Of a DNA stretch of 64,000 nucleotides, positions 1 to 10,300 are shown in pieces. The position numbers were made by a program, and so were the translations under genes. This stretch comes from CAZOEL01 sp964578835 (GTDB lineage: Bacteria > Desulfobacterota > Syntrophobacteria > Syntrophobacterales > Syntrophobacteraceae), in contig CAZOEL010000025.1 of NCBI GenBank assembly GCA_964578835.1, forward strand, positions 12,195-76,194. The letters run 5' to 3'. Numbering within the stretch: the stretch's first letter is position 1; the number at the start of each line of letters is the position of its first letter. The notes beneath the pieces were generated by a model. The model made no database searches and was not told the origin of the DNA. It worked only from the letters and a program-made list of their open reading frames with translations.

Positions 1-2896
1 CAAGAAAATCGAGATCCAGCTCTTCCGGGTTGTCGAGGTAGAGAACGCGCAAACGACGCGGAAGCTCGTCCATCCCGGCTATGTCATCATGAGCCAGACA
101 AGCGTTGAACATGAACTCATCTTCCAGGTTCCGAAGCTCTCTCTCGTCAATGAAGGCGATATCCGCCGCTTGAGTGATATGGTCTACGGCAATCACCTGC
201 AGAACCTGGCTTCTATAATCAAAAGGCGCGTGAGGCTTCCTCCACTCTTCATAAGTAAGCATCTGGAGCTCTTTTTTGAGAGAATCTGGAAGCCTGTCAA
301 TCCCTTCGTTTCCATAGAGGTTCTCTTTAGGGATGATCACCGTCTTGCAGCCCGCCGTATAAGCCGTTTCGATCTTGACGCCAAGGCCTCCAATGCCGGT
401 AATTCTTCCCTTTGTATCAATTTCTCCGGTCATGGCCACGTCGCGTCTGATCTTCTTATCGAGCAAGAAAGACGCAAGGGCCAGCGCTATGGAGCCTCCA
501 GCAGATGGACCGTCTTTCCTGGTAGAGCCTCCCATGAAGTGTAGGTGCACCGGGTCTTTGACCCGCTCGGCGTCGATCCCGAGGCTTTCGGCGCAGTTCG
601 ATATGGCTGTAAGAGCCACTTTACGGCTCTCGTCCATTATTTTCTCGATGTTTCCGGTGGTATGCGCCACACTGAGTCCATGCGCCCCCTCCTCCCCGCT
701 CAGTCGAACGGAGGTCACCTGAATGGGAATAAGCGACCCGATGCCCAATTCGGCGTTTACGCCAAGCCCCATCATCTCTCCGACTCGATCGTCAGGATTG
801 ATCATCCTGGCCAGGCTCGGCTCATCGAGATATTTCCTGATCCTTTCCATTGTGATGGGAGCGGAATCCTTGTCCAGACTGAGTATTTCTTTTCTATGAA
901 TCCGAAGAAAGAGAGTGCGAAGGATGCGCTCCAACTCCCGCACCCCGGCCTCCAGAGTGAAGTTCTTGATGAGATAGCGGAGAACTTCAGCTTCATACAG
1001 AGGATCGAAGTAGATCTCCTCATCCTTGATCTCATACTTCTCGCGGACTCGCCCAATGAGGTGCTTTCGGGCTATATCGATCTTTTCCTCGACACTGTAA
1101 CGATCCACGAAAACAACCTCGCAACGGTTCAAAACCGGCGGCGGGACCGACTCGAGACTGTTCGCCGTAAGGATGAAATGGCAGTTGGACACATCTATGT
1201 CCACAGTGCTCTGAGTATATTTGTCATGGAACAGATGATTCTGCTCGGGATCGAGAATCTCGAGAAGAGTGGAAACGGCGATTTTTTCCGTCTTGTCCAC
1301 TTCGTCCAGGATGAACATTCCATTCATCACGCCCATCTTGATCAAGCCCTGAATGATGGGGCCCGGCTTGGAGCCTTCATAGGTAAAGCCATATCCACGT
1401 ATATCCGCCTCATCTTTCATCCCCCCAAGAGAGATCTTGTGGCAGGGAATGCCGAGATTCTTCGCGATGGAGATGGCGAGAGAAGTCTTGCCCACGCCTG
1501 GAGGGCCGACAAAAAGGAGCGCGCTTCCCGTATGGCGCCACGATCCCCGCTCCTTCTCGCCAAAACGCTGATATCTCCAGATAAGATTCGAGAAAATATC
1601 GCAGACAATCTCCTTGGGCTTATGAAGACCGTAGTGGCTTCGATTCAGCCCATCTTCAAACTCCGCAGGGGATACATCGATCTTCTTGATTTTTCCCCAG
1701 GGTATCGCTAGAAGGGTTTCTATGAATTCCGTATATTTCGCCCCACTCTGACCGGCTGCGTTCATCTTGTTCTTATCTATGAGCTCCATCGCCTGCTGCG
1801 AGAAGAAAGGATCGCTCCGCGCTTCCTCGATCCGTTCTTTAAGGGACTTCGGCTCCAGCAGTCTCCTGGACTCGGACGGCGCATGCGCAATCGCCGGAGC
1901 AATGACTTCCGCTTTGATGGGCTTGCTCTTGTTGTCAGCCTCGAACCTGCCCACGGCTTTCACCAATAGCTGGAAAAGCTCTTCCCCACTCTTCCCGTCC
2001 ACTCTCGACTCGGGCGCCCCAAGCTCATAGAGAAGAGACACAGCGCCCCATCTGTCTTTGAAAGCATCGAAGACCCTGGCGGTTCGCTCCTTGCTCTCCC
2101 CAAGCATCAAATTGAAGAATCTGACAAGCTTCTGGAGGCTCAAAGCCCTCTGAATAATAGTGAACGATGTGCTTTTGCTGATTCTGAACCAATCCCCCAG
2201 CACCTTGGCTCTGACGGCCGTATCCAGGTGCGGAAAGACCCCTTCCAGCAATGCGTCGGGCAGGCTCGCAACTGCAGCGCCATAAGCGTTCGCCATGTCG
2301 CTGACATTTGCATCGAGCGGCTGTCCCTTTTCGGCGAGGTCGAACAGATTTAGGTAGGAATTACCAAGAATTCCATTCATTTCATCCGACAAAACGCTCC
2401 TGAGCATTCTATACTTCTGCGGGTCGCGCTGCCGCCAGTCCATGGCCAGATCGACGTCGGAGCGGATCAGAGAGTGCTGGCTTCGTTCGAAATCGAGCAT
2501 ATGCTCGACCTCATGGTTCAGCATGAATTCCAGAAAAACGGTAATTTTCCGTTCTTCAGCGGCTTCACCCCCTGTAGCAAGCTCAGTTCTTGTCGGGATG
2601 ACAAAGACCATATAATCGAATATTCGTTCATGAACGCCTAAATGCCATTTCTGATCGGATGAAGAGACAACGCTCACCAGCCGGACCCGATTGTCCTCAT
2701 CCTCCAGACGGTAGATCGAGAGCCCCTGCTTTATGCGGGCTAGCTGAAAGAGGTCCGTCCCCTTCTTGTTCCTGAAATGCGGAGCGACTTGCCGGGTTAT
2801 GACGGAATTCATAATGTCCAAAACTCTCTTTTTTCCCGCATCGTCCGGCAATGGAAGGCTACTGAGGATCCTGGCGTCAAATTCTATCGGGAACAT
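1..2896 (-). CDS. Lon-family ATP-dependent protease with atypical N-terminus, 3' end outside the window
   Basis: The minus-strand frame opens with ATG at 2896 and stays open to base 1, so the C-terminal end is missing. The AAA+ core is visible: Walker A GPPGVGKTS, Walker B FILDEVDK, and downstream the Lon protease domain with the catalytic serine in KDGPSAG and the catalytic lysine in GGLGVKIETA. Such enzymes degrade misfolded and regulatory proteins in the cytoplasm. The first ~350 residues do not resemble the usual Lon substrate-binding domain. They contain an HEVEH motif at residues 128-132 inside a predicted helix (FMLNHEVEHMLDFE), the signature of zinc metallopeptidases. I see no canonical LonN sequence. 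Family assignment is firm; the role of the N-terminal domain is unknown. No co-directional neighbour lies within 400 bp upstream. Confidence 0.9.
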   Translation of the reverse strand, partial: MFPIEFDARILSSLPLPDDAGKKRVLDIMNSVITRQVAPHFRNKKGTDLFQLARIKQGLSIYRLEDEDNRVRLVSVVSSSDQKWHLGVHERIFDYMVFVIPTRTELATGGEAAEERKITVFLEFMLNHEVEHMLDFERSQHSLIRSDVDLAMDWRQRDPQKYRMLRSVLSDEMNGILGNSYLNLFDLAEKGQPLDANVSDMANAYGAAVASLPDALLEGVFPHLDTAVRAKVLGDWFRISKSTSFTIIQRALSLQKLVRFFNLMLGESKERTARVFDAFKDRWGAVSLLYELGAPESRVDGKSGEELFQLLVKAVGRFEADNKSKPIKAEVIAPAIAHAPSESRRLLEPKSLKERIEEARSDPFFSQQAMELIDKNKMNAAGQSGAKYTEFIETLLAIPWGKIKKIDVSPAEFEDGLNRSHYGLHKPKEIVCDIFSNLIWRYQRFGEKERGSWRHTGSALLFVGPPGVGKTSLAISIAKNLGIPCHKISLGGMKDEADIRGYGFTYEGSKPGPIIQGLIKMGVMNGMFILDEVDKTEKIAVSTLLEILDPEQNHLFHDKYTQSTVDIDVSNCHFILTANSLESVPPPVLNRCEVVFVDRYSVEEKIDIARKHLIGRVREKYEIKDEEIYFDPLYEAEVLRYLIKNFTLEAGVRELERILRTLFLRIHRKEILSLDKDSAPITMERIRKYLDEPSLARMINPDDRVGEMMGLGVNAELGIGSLIPIQVTSVRLSGEEGAHGLSVAHTTGNIEKIMDESRKVALTAISNCAESLGIDAERVKDPVHLHFMGGSTRKDGPSAGGSIALALASFLLDKKIRRDVAMTGEIDTKGRITGIGGLGVKIETAYTAGCKTVIIPKENLYGNEGIDRLPDSLKKELQMLTYEEWRKPHAPFDYRSQVLQVIAVDHITQAADIAFIDERELRNLEDEFMFNACLAHDDIAGMDELPRRLRVLYLDNPEELDLDFL

Positions 2897-3366
2897 GGTC
2901 CCCTCCTTACTTTTCAAATAATCCGCGAATCCACCCTTGCGGATTTCGGGTAACGCCGGCGTTCCAAACAATCGCCATAAGCCCCAACGGGGAGCAGCGC
3001 GCCGTCGATCTATCTCTATGCCAAGGCGGCGCTTTCTACCTTGTCGCAATTCTATGCAAAATCAGCGCCTTTTTTATGGAAGTTAAAAAAAGAGTGGAAG
3101 AATGTCGATAGGGCATAAACAGTAATTCATATTACATGACACAGTAATAGATAGTGGTGAGACCACGCCTTCGATGCGGGGATAAGCCTCTGGTCGGCAG
3201 GCTGCCTCCAGTTACAGAGCCTCATAAAGAAAAAGCACAAGCGGACGCTTCTGTTGTCCGCTCGTGCAGAATCAAGGATATTATTGAATGCGTCCGCAAG
3301 GGTGGACGATTAAGTGCAGAAACATCCCCCTATAAAAGGGCGGAAATCGCATTCTCTAGAGTTGAA
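2897..3366. other. Intergenic region with an imperfect 12-bp hairpin
   Basis: No convincing gene. It should hold the promoter of the Lon-family gene on the minus strand. Near 3235-3267 there is a 12-bp inverted repeat with one mismatch (gcacaagcggac / gtccgctcgtgc, 9-nt loop) without a following T run, so it is not a typical terminator. Short open frames here lack ribosome-binding sites and recognisable products. Confidence 0.4.
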
Positions 3367-3807
3367 TCAGGTTATATCCAAACCAACGTTGATGTCAGCG
3401 CCCACATTGAGACCGCCTGAGGATTTTTTCTGCTCGGGCTGGCTTTCTTCTGAAGACTGGCTCTGCATTTCGGAGGATTCGCTCTGGAGATCGGGATGAA
3501 TATATCTGAAAGCCTCTTCGACCGTACTGGTGAGCTCACTTTTTGGGGGAAAGCCTTCACGACCTTCGAAGCTCATCTGTTCTGAGCCTTGCCCCTGCGC
3601 CTGAGATTCTTCACCCATAAGCTCCTGACCATAGTAACGGGGCCATTCCGGGGCCAGCCGATCGGACCAGATATCCCCACCCCCGCCCACCATGTCAGCC
3701 GGGTGATCGACTCCAAGAGAGCTCATCCACAAAGGCCTCCGCTGTTCTCTCAGGTTCGTGACGTCGAGAACAAACTCGGATTCGGTTTCTTTATCGAAAT
3801 TAGTCAT
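3367..3807 (-). CDS. Small acidic low-complexity protein of unknown function
   Basis: A 146-codon frame with a GAGGG ribosome-binding site just before its ATG (MTNFDKETES). The protein is acidic and hydrophilic. It has a Gly-rich patch (VGGGGD), a Gln/Ser/Glu-rich stretch at about residues 65-125 (AQGQGSEQ, SESSEMQSQSSEESQPEQ) and ends in GGLNVGADINVGLDIT, a repeated NVG(A/L)DI motif. No signal peptide, membrane segment or known domain was recognised. Composition suggests an intrinsically disordered protein. It stands alone, 470 bp upstream of the Lon-family gene and pointing the same way. It could be a spurious frame, but the Shine-Dalgarno and the length in this context favour a real orphan. 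Confidence 0.45.
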   Translation of the reverse strand: MTNFDKETESEFVLDVTNLREQRRPLWMSSLGVDHPADMVGGGGDIWSDRLAPEWPRYYGQELMGEESQAQGQGSEQMSFEGREGFPPKSELTSTVEEAFRYIHPDLQSESSEMQSQSSEESQPEQKKSSGGLNVGADINVGLDIT

Positions 3808-4299
3808 CGGATTATCCCTCTTTTAGATATTTTTATCGTTGAGAAACAGATCTTGCTTCTCCCATAAGAAAACTCACAAAGGCTTCTCTGTCAACAATTC
3901 CCTCCTCTGGAATCCGGCTGCAACCTTGAATCTCCTGATGAATGCATAAAAATCCCGTGTATAAATGGAAGGCAAGACCCGTTACTCCAGAGCGAAAGAA
4001 GGGGGGCTTAGCGCATTGACGAGAATTTTGGCCTTACCAGCAACTCCGATGCTCATTTTGTACTCAAGCAGAAATCAAAAATACTAGAACAGATTCATCC
4101 TTACTTACACATCAACCCACACCCCCCTCAAAAAATGTGCGGTATGGCAAAGTTTGGCCAACTACACTGGAAGAAATGCTTGACTTGCTCCAAACATTCG
4201 CTAAAATGCAACCTCGACTGGCATCCCGTGGAAACGCCTCAACCGCGTCAAAAGAGTTTCCACAGCAGGCAACCCGCAACATGAGAAGGACAGGCGAAA
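3808..4299. other. Intergenic region between divergent transcription units
   Basis: Separates the small acidic minus-strand gene from the plus-strand kor-hdr operon. It contains the likely operon promoter at 4180-4207, described separately, and the expected minus-strand promoter of the small gene. No further gene was supported. Confidence 0.5.
4180..4207 (+). promoter_or_regulatory. Likely sigma-70 promoter of the kor-hdr operon
   Basis: TTGACT at 4180-4185, a 16-bp spacer and TAAAAT at 4202-4207 give a near-consensus -35/-10 pair about 90 bp upstream of the korD start codon, in the right orientation. Assigned by eye; no transcription start is known. Confidence 0.55.
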
Positions 4300-4584
4300 A
4301 TGAAATATTGGCGGATTCCTCTGGATACGGAAGAGATCATAGTTTCGAGGGGAATAGTGCATATTGTGGAAGAAAGATGCAAAGGGTGCGGATACTGCAT
4401 CGAGTATTGTCCGAGGAATGTGCTCGAGTTTTCTTCCAAATTCAATATCAAGGGTTACCATCCCCCCGCTGTGAAGAGGCCGGAGGATTGCGTGAACTGT
4501 CATTACTGCGAAATCATCTGCCCCGATTTCGCCATTTTTTCCGTAGAAGCGCCGATGGACTCGGAACAGACGAATTCGCAGTAG
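4300..4584 (+). CDS. korD: 2-oxoacid:ferredoxin oxidoreductase delta subunit (2[4Fe-4S] ferredoxin)
   Basis: A 94-residue ferredoxin-like subunit with two [4Fe-4S] motifs: CKGCGYCIEYCP near residue 28 and CVNCHYCEIICP near residue 65. It carries electrons from the thiamine-diphosphate enzyme to downstream acceptors. Start chosen at ATG 4300, preceded by AAGGA. It leads an operon with the alpha, beta and gamma subunits, so the identity as the small Fe-S subunit of a KorABCD-type complex is well supported. The exact 2-oxoacid (2-oxoglutarate or a branched-chain or aryl 2-oxoacid) cannot be fixed from sequence. Confidence 0.9.
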   Translation: MKYWRIPLDTEEIIVSRGIVHIVEERCKGCGYCIEYCPRNVLEFSSKFNIKGYHPPAVKRPEDCVNCHYCEIICPDFAIFSVEAPMDSEQTNSQ

Positions 4585-4669
4585 CATCGCGCCCCGGCGC
4601 CGCGCGCGTATCGAATCCGGAACTTTTCCAGACGCCAAACAGCAACTTACAGACGCCGAAAGTTTTATC

Positions 4670-5854
4670 ATGAAACCAGCAGTATTAACCGGTGAGCATT
4701 TTCTTACGGGCGATGAGGCTTGCGCCGAAGGCGCCCTTGCCGCGGGCTGCACCTTTTTTGCCGCCTATCCCATCACGCCGGCTACGGAGATAGCCGAGCA
4801 CATGGCCGCGAGGCTTCCCGACGTCGAGGGCTCATTCATCCAGATGGAAGACGAGATTTCGGCGATGGCCGCCATACTCGGGGCATCCTGCGCCGGAGTC
4901 AAGAGCATGACCTCGACTTCAGGTCCCGGCTTCAGCCTTATGATGGAAAATATCGGCCTTGGAATATGCACGGAAACCCCATGCGTCGTGGTGAACGTTC
5001 AAAGAGCGGGACCCTCAACGGGCCTTCCCACCCTCGGCGCTCAGGGAGACATGATGCAGGCCCGTTGGGGCTCGCACGGCCATTACGAGATCATTGCCCT
5101 GGCCCCCACCTCTCCCCAGGAGATATTTTACCAGACCATCTTGGCCTTCAATTTGAGCGAAAAATATCGCCTCCCTGTACTGCTCATGTCCGATGAAATC
5201 ATCGGGCATCTGAGCGAGCGCGTCATCATTCCCGATGCGAGCGCCATCAAAACGGTTTCGCGCGCAAAGCCCAAAGGACGAAAAGACCGCTTCAAGCCCT
5301 TTGAAGCCGGGCCGGACGGCATAGCCCCCATGGCCATTGCGGGCGACGGATACGGAATCCATGTCACCGGCCTTACTCATGATGAGCGCGGCTATCCGGT
5401 CATGACCCCTGAAGCCCAGAGCGCCATGATGGAGCGCCTGATCGGGAAGATACGTAAAAACCTCAACGACATCATCATGACGGAGGAATACCGCATGGAG
5501 GACGCCGAATACGTGATCGTCTCCTATGGGGTTTCGGCCCGAAGCAGCCTGGCAGCCGTCGACGAAGCGCGAGAGCTCGGGATAAAGGCCGGGCTCCTGA
5601 GGCTCATTACGGTATGGCCTTTCCCCGAAGAGCAGGTTCGAAAGATCGCTGCAAAAGTCAAAGGCCTGATTACGGTTGAGATCAATCTCGGGCAGATCCA
5701 TCTCGAAGTCGAGCGCTGCTCGGCGGGCAAAGCGCCCGTCAAGCTTGTCGGGGACGCCGGAGGCACGGTTATTCCCCCGGACCGAATCGTAGAGGCGCTC
5801 AAAGAAATGAAAGGCGGGAAGGGAAAAGCGAAGCGTTCAAAGGAGAGCAAATGA
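4670..5854 (+). CDS. korA: 2-oxoacid:ferredoxin oxidoreductase subunit alpha
   Basis: A 394-residue subunit of the pyruvate:ferredoxin-oxidoreductase superfamily, containing the pyrimidine-binding and domain II parts. Seen: YPITPATEIAEHMA near the N-terminus (typical of alpha subunits), MEDEISAMAAILGAS, TSTSGPGFSLMMENIG and VVNVQRAGPSTGLPT. These are hallmark motifs of KorA/VorB. With the beta subunit it oxidatively decarboxylates a 2-oxoacid with CoA to acyl-CoA and CO2, reducing ferredoxin in the cytoplasm. The stop overlaps the beta-subunit start by 4 bp (ATGA), implying translational coupling. Lysine-rich C-terminus (KGKAKRSKESK). Called korA from the four-gene arrangement; substrate is inferred only. 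Confidence 0.92.
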   Translation: MKPAVLTGEHFLTGDEACAEGALAAGCTFFAAYPITPATEIAEHMAARLPDVEGSFIQMEDEISAMAAILGASCAGVKSMTSTSGPGFSLMMENIGLGICTETPCVVVNVQRAGPSTGLPTLGAQGDMMQARWGSHGHYEIIALAPTSPQEIFYQTILAFNLSEKYRLPVLLMSDEIIGHLSERVIIPDASAIKTVSRAKPKGRKDRFKPFEAGPDGIAPMAIAGDGYGIHVTGLTHDERGYPVMTPEAQSAMMERLIGKIRKNLNDIIMTEEYRMEDAEYVIVSYGVSARSSLAAVDEARELGIKAGLLRLITVWPFPEEQVRKIAAKVKGLITVEINLGQIHLEVERCSAGKAPVKLVGDAGGTVIPPDRIVEALKEMKGGKGKAKRSKESK

Positions 5855-6705
5855 GCAAAGCGAAAAGCAAATCGGAACATCCTCTGGACGGCCTTCTGCG
5901 GACGGACCGCATTCCTCACATATGGTGTCCGGGCTGCGGCATTGGAACGGCCTTTTCCTCGTGTCTGACGGCGGTCAAAGGCGCCGGCATAGATCTCAAT
6001 AAGACTGCGGTGGTGTCGGGCATCGGCTGCTCGGGTCGCGCGGCCGGATACGTGAAGCTCGACTCCTATCACACGACCCACGGCAGGGCCATTCCGTTCG
6101 CAACCGGCATGAAGCTCGGCAACCCCGAACTGAACGTCATCGTCTTCAGCGGCGACGGAGATCTCTTCGCCATCGGCGGGAATCACTTCATTCATGCAGC
6201 CAGGCGGAACATCGATCTGACGGTTGTCTGCGTCAACAATTTGAACTACGGGATGACCGGCGGTCAGGCTGCTGCTACGACGCCTCAGAACGCCAAAACA
6301 ACCACCACTCCCCTCGGGAATCATGAATCTCCCTTCAACCTGCCGCTTCTCGCCTACGCTTCGGGTGCGACCTACGTGGCCCGGTGGACCATTCTGCACA
6401 TAAGGGATCTCACCAAGTCGATCGAAGAGGCTCTGACGCGCAGAGGCTTTTCCTTCATCGAAGTGCTCGCCCCATGCCCCACCGGTTACGGGCGCCGCAA
6501 CAGGCAAAAGTCGCTCGACACTCTGAAAGTTTACCAGGAGCGCACCATCATCAAAAACGGAGCCCATCCGAGCGAAATAATCCTCGACTACGAATGCGGG
6601 ATCACGCTCGGCAAATTCATCGATCAGGACCGTGCAACCTATTCGGAATGTTACGACAGAACCTGCCGGCCGCATAATCTACTGGACGGGGACAAGGCTG
6701 TATGA
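5851..6705 (+). CDS. korB: 2-oxoacid:ferredoxin oxidoreductase subunit beta (thiamine-diphosphate binding)
   Basis: A 284-residue beta subunit. HIWCPGCGIGTAFSSC near the N-terminus and GIGCSGR provide the cysteines that bind the [4Fe-4S] cluster in this family. VIVFSGDGDLFAIGGNH followed by VVCVNNLNYGMTGGQ is the thiamine-diphosphate/Mg motif (GDGD...NN). It forms the catalytic core with the alpha subunit. Its start overlaps the alpha stop and its stop overlaps the gamma start, each by 4 bp, so the three are co-translated. Confidence 0.93.
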   Translation: MSKAKSKSEHPLDGLLRTDRIPHIWCPGCGIGTAFSSCLTAVKGAGIDLNKTAVVSGIGCSGRAAGYVKLDSYHTTHGRAIPFATGMKLGNPELNVIVFSGDGDLFAIGGNHFIHAARRNIDLTVVCVNNLNYGMTGGQAAATTPQNAKTTTTPLGNHESPFNLPLLAYASGATYVARWTILHIRDLTKSIEEALTRRGFSFIEVLAPCPTGYGRRNRQKSLDTLKVYQERTIIKNGAHPSEIILDYECGITLGKFIDQDRATYSECYDRTCRPHNLLDGDKAV

Positions 6706-7307
6706 GCGCACAAGCAACCAGCAATTTACGCAAAGAAATTCTAATTACCGGCTTCGGCGGCCAGGGCATCGTGCTCGCCGGACTCATCTTCGGAAAAGCC
6801 GCAAGTCTTGGCGACCACAAAGAGAGCACTTTCACTCAATCCTACGGGCCCGAGGCGCGTGGAGGAGCATGCAGCGCGCAGGTCATCATTTCGGACGGCT
6901 CCATCCACTACCCCTACGTGCGAAAACCGGACATTCTCGTCTGCATGTCTCAGGGAGGCTACGACAAATACATCGGGACCGCGAAAGATGACAGCATCCT
7001 GATCGTTGACCAGGACCTCGTTCAGTCGGTTCCAACCAAGACCTCCAGCTTCTACGCCATACCGTCGACACGCTTCGCCGAAGAGCTGGGCAGGAAGATG
7101 ATGGCCAATATCGTCATGCTGGGCTTCATCACCGCCATTACGGAAGCCGTATCGGTGGAATCGGCCCGCGACGCGGTATTGGATTCGGTTCCGAAGGGAA
7201 CGGAAAAGCTCAACACAACCGCATTCAACAAAGGCTACGATTACGGCATGGCCCTGCTCAAAGGCCGACAGAAGAAAGCGGAAGGAAAGAAAGGAGCTAA
7301 CGGATGA
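6702..7307 (+). CDS. korC: 2-oxoacid:ferredoxin oxidoreductase subunit gamma
   Basis: A 201-residue gamma subunit (catalytic domain III fold). It begins ILITGFGGQGIVLAGLIFGKAA, the family's glycine-rich opening, followed by SYGPEARGGACSAQVIIS, which is characteristic of KorC/VorC and contacts CoA in related enzymes. Overlaps korB by 4 bp upstream and the next Fe-S flavoprotein gene by 4 bp downstream. The overlap with the Hdr-like genes is the strongest evidence here that the oxidoreductase and the redox fusion proteins function together. Confidence 0.93.
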   Translation: MSAQATSNLRKEILITGFGGQGIVLAGLIFGKAASLGDHKESTFTQSYGPEARGGACSAQVIISDGSIHYPYVRKPDILVCMSQGGYDKYIGTAKDDSILIVDQDLVQSVPTKTSSFYAIPSTRFAEELGRKMMANIVMLGFITAITEAVSVESARDAVLDSVPKGTEKLNTTAFNKGYDYGMALLKGRQKKAEGKKGANG

Positions 7308-10300
7308 GAGCTCCCAAAGAACGCCTTCACAGGGTTCTCGTCATAGGCGCTACGCCCGCGGGGATTGCCGCAACGAACAAACTGGGAGAGATGGGGATAC
7401 CGGTAACTCTGGTAGATTCGGACGAAGACCTCAACAGAAAGCTGGCCGAAGAAAAATGGCGCCTGACTTCAGGAGTCCCCCTGAATTATGCGCTGAGGCC
7501 GGGGCTTTTACGGATCTTGAGAAATCCGAGAATCCATTGCGTCCTACCGGGTCGGATCACCTCGATCAAGCACACCCCGCAAGGCTTTGCCGCTCGTATA
7601 AAAGGGTATCAGTCTTTTATCGACCCGGAGCGCTGCACCCTTTGCGGCTTATGCGCAGACGCCTGCCCGGTTGAGTACAGGGATGGCGCAAAGCCCATTC
7701 ATTATGCGGATAGACAGAGCCTTCCGGGGAGGGCCTTCATCGACAAGCGCAGCAAGCCGCTCTGCCAGGAGAATTGTCCTTTGGGGGTCAACGTCCAAGG
7801 TTACATGGCGCTTGCAAAGAATGGCAAGTTCTCCGAAGCCCTCGATCTCATCCGCCGGGACAACGTGCTGCCCGGCATCTGCGGCCGCATCTGCACGCAC
7901 CCGTGTGAAGCCGCATGCCGCCGGAGTGAATTGGACGAGCCTCTTGCCATAAGAGACATCAAACGCTTTGTGGCCGATTGCGCGGCCAAAAGTGAAAGCC
8001 GGACAACAAAAGCCGCAGCGCAGGTGGAAAAAAGGCCCGAGAAAATCGCCATCATAGGCTCCGGTCCAGCCGGACTAGCCGCCGCCGCGGATCTGGCCCG
8101 GCTCGGTTACGGCGTTACGGTCTTCGAGAAGGAAGAAAAGCCGGGAGGACTTTTGCGCTACGGCATTGGGCCGCACAGGCTGCCTCGCGATGTTTTGGAT
8201 TCCGAAATCCGGTTCATCGAAGGGCTTGGAGTGGAGTTCAAGACTTCGAGCGCAATCGATCTTTCAAGCGGGTTGGATGACCTTAAAAAGGAATACGCTT
8301 CGGTCATCATCGCCAACGGAACTTGGAAGGATCGAAAGCTCGGGGCGCCGGGAGAAGATCTGGCCCGGGTCAATGGCTGCGTCGAGCTGCTGGGCAAAGT
8401 GTACAGAGGCGAGATCAAAGAGCTGAAAGAAAGCGTCGCGGTCATTGGCGACGGGAACGCGGCTTTGGACCTCGCTCGCGCTCTCGTGCGCCTGGGGGCC
8501 GAAGTCGCCATCATATCCTGGTTCCCCGAAGAGCTCATCCCCGCCGATCGCGAGGAAGTCGAAGCAGCTCGCGAAGAAGGCATTTCGTTTGTATACCGCA
8601 CACAGGTGGTTGGCTTTAAGGCGGTCGGCAAGAAGTCCATAAAGCTTCGTTGCGCTTCCACCGAGCCCGGCAAGCCCGATGCCAACGGAATTCCATGGCC
8701 CGTGCTCATCCAGGGCAAGGAGCCGTTCGAGCTGGCCTTCGACCGCGCGGTGGTCGCCATCGGTCAGGCGGGAGATCCCGAGCTGTTTGCCACAAGCGCA
8801 GCCCCCCGCGCCACGGCAAGCGGCTATGTGGAAACGGATTCCTGCCGCCAAACGAGCATCCCGGCCGTTTACGCCGCAGGCGATATCGTCAGCGGCCCCT
8901 CTTCCGTCGTCCAGGCGATGGCTTCCGGAAGGGAATCCGCGCGCGCCATTCATCGGGCGCTGAGCGGAGAAGAGCTTCCAGAGAAAGGCCTTAGAAGGCC
9001 TCTCGAGAAGGCGTATGCCGACATCTCGCCGGATATCCCTTCCCAGGCCAGAGCCGATATGGCCGAGAGGCAGCCAGGCGTGAGGAAAAGCTCCTTTGAG
9101 GAAGTGGCCCTCGGGCTCACGGAAGCTCAAACCCTCTCGGAAGCTTCCAGATGCCTTCAGTGCGGCGTCTGTTCCGAATGCCTTCAGTGCGCGGAAGTCT
9201 GTCTCGCCGGCGCCATTCGCCACGACAGCGAGCCGGAATCCGAAGAAACCGAGCAGGCGGGCGTCGTTATCATTGCAGACCCTGCCGCCGCCCCTCCGGT
9301 AAAGGGAGAGGACGTCATCAGAGCCTACAACGCCAAGGCCGCCGAAGAGGACGTTTTCGCGATGATGGTTCGCGGATTTGCAGCGGCGGCGGAAGCAATG
9401 ATAATGCTCGGCGACGGCGCTCAGAGACTCAGAGGCCATGGGCTCTCTTTCGGCGCCCCCGACCCGAAGCTCTCCCCGGAGATAAAGCTTGGAGTCTTTG
9501 TTTGTCGCTGCAACGATGTCTTCGGATGGAAGCCGGAGCTCAACGACTACATCGATTCCCTGACCGAGAAGCCTGAAGTGGCTCATGCGGAAAGCATCCC
9601 TTCGGCCTGTACGCCCGAAGGTTCCGCAGCGGTGCTGCGCACCATTCGAGAAAAAGGCCTCACGCGCATAGTCATGGCCTCCTGCGTATGCTGTCCCCTC
9701 GATTTCATCTGCAGCGCATGCACCGATCAGAGAAGCAGGCTCAAAGACGCTCTTTTCAATGGCACGGGGCTGAGCCGGGCCATGTTCGAGACGTGCAACC
9801 TGAGAGGCGAAGCGCTCCGCCTGCTTGAAGATTATCCGGAGCTTGCCGTGAATCGTTTCGAGGGGCTCATAGATAGATCCATCGGCAGGGCGAAGCATCT
9901 CAAGGCCATGCCCTTGCCGGTTCGCCCCTACAACTTCACCACTGCTGTTATAGGCGATTCCGAGGCCGCCATAAAAAGCGCCATGACTCTCGCTGAAATA
10001 GGCATGGAGGTGTTTCTTTTCGGAATCAGAGACCGGCAGTCGGCAAAGTCCGCTACGCACCCGAATATCCACCGCTTCGACGGGTCGTCCGTTAAAGGGA
10101 TTCGAGGCACGGTAGGAAATTTCGAAGTGGTGGTCGAAACGGACGGATCGGAGAAAGTGTTCCATGCCGGAGCCGTGATTCTGGGCGAGCAATCTCGAAA
10201 GCGCATTCCCTACATGCCGATGGCCGATCTTCCGCCTCACATGGTGGAGTCGTCCATGCAGAAGAGGGGAGTTACAGGCATTCCCTTCTTCTCACCCGGG

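Noticed and set aside
545..1711. A 388-residue plus-strand open frame.
   Set aside because: It lies opposite the Lon-family gene, has no recognisable domain, and follows from the codon bias of the minus-strand gene.
3154..3420. A short plus-strand open frame downstream of the Lon-like gene's promoter region.
   Set aside because: No ribosome-binding site or recognisable product, and it overlaps the opposite-strand acidic gene's 3' end.
8264..10240. A 658-residue minus-strand open frame.
   Set aside because: It overlaps the plus-strand multidomain flavoprotein, whose domains are clear; the minus frame gives no known motif.
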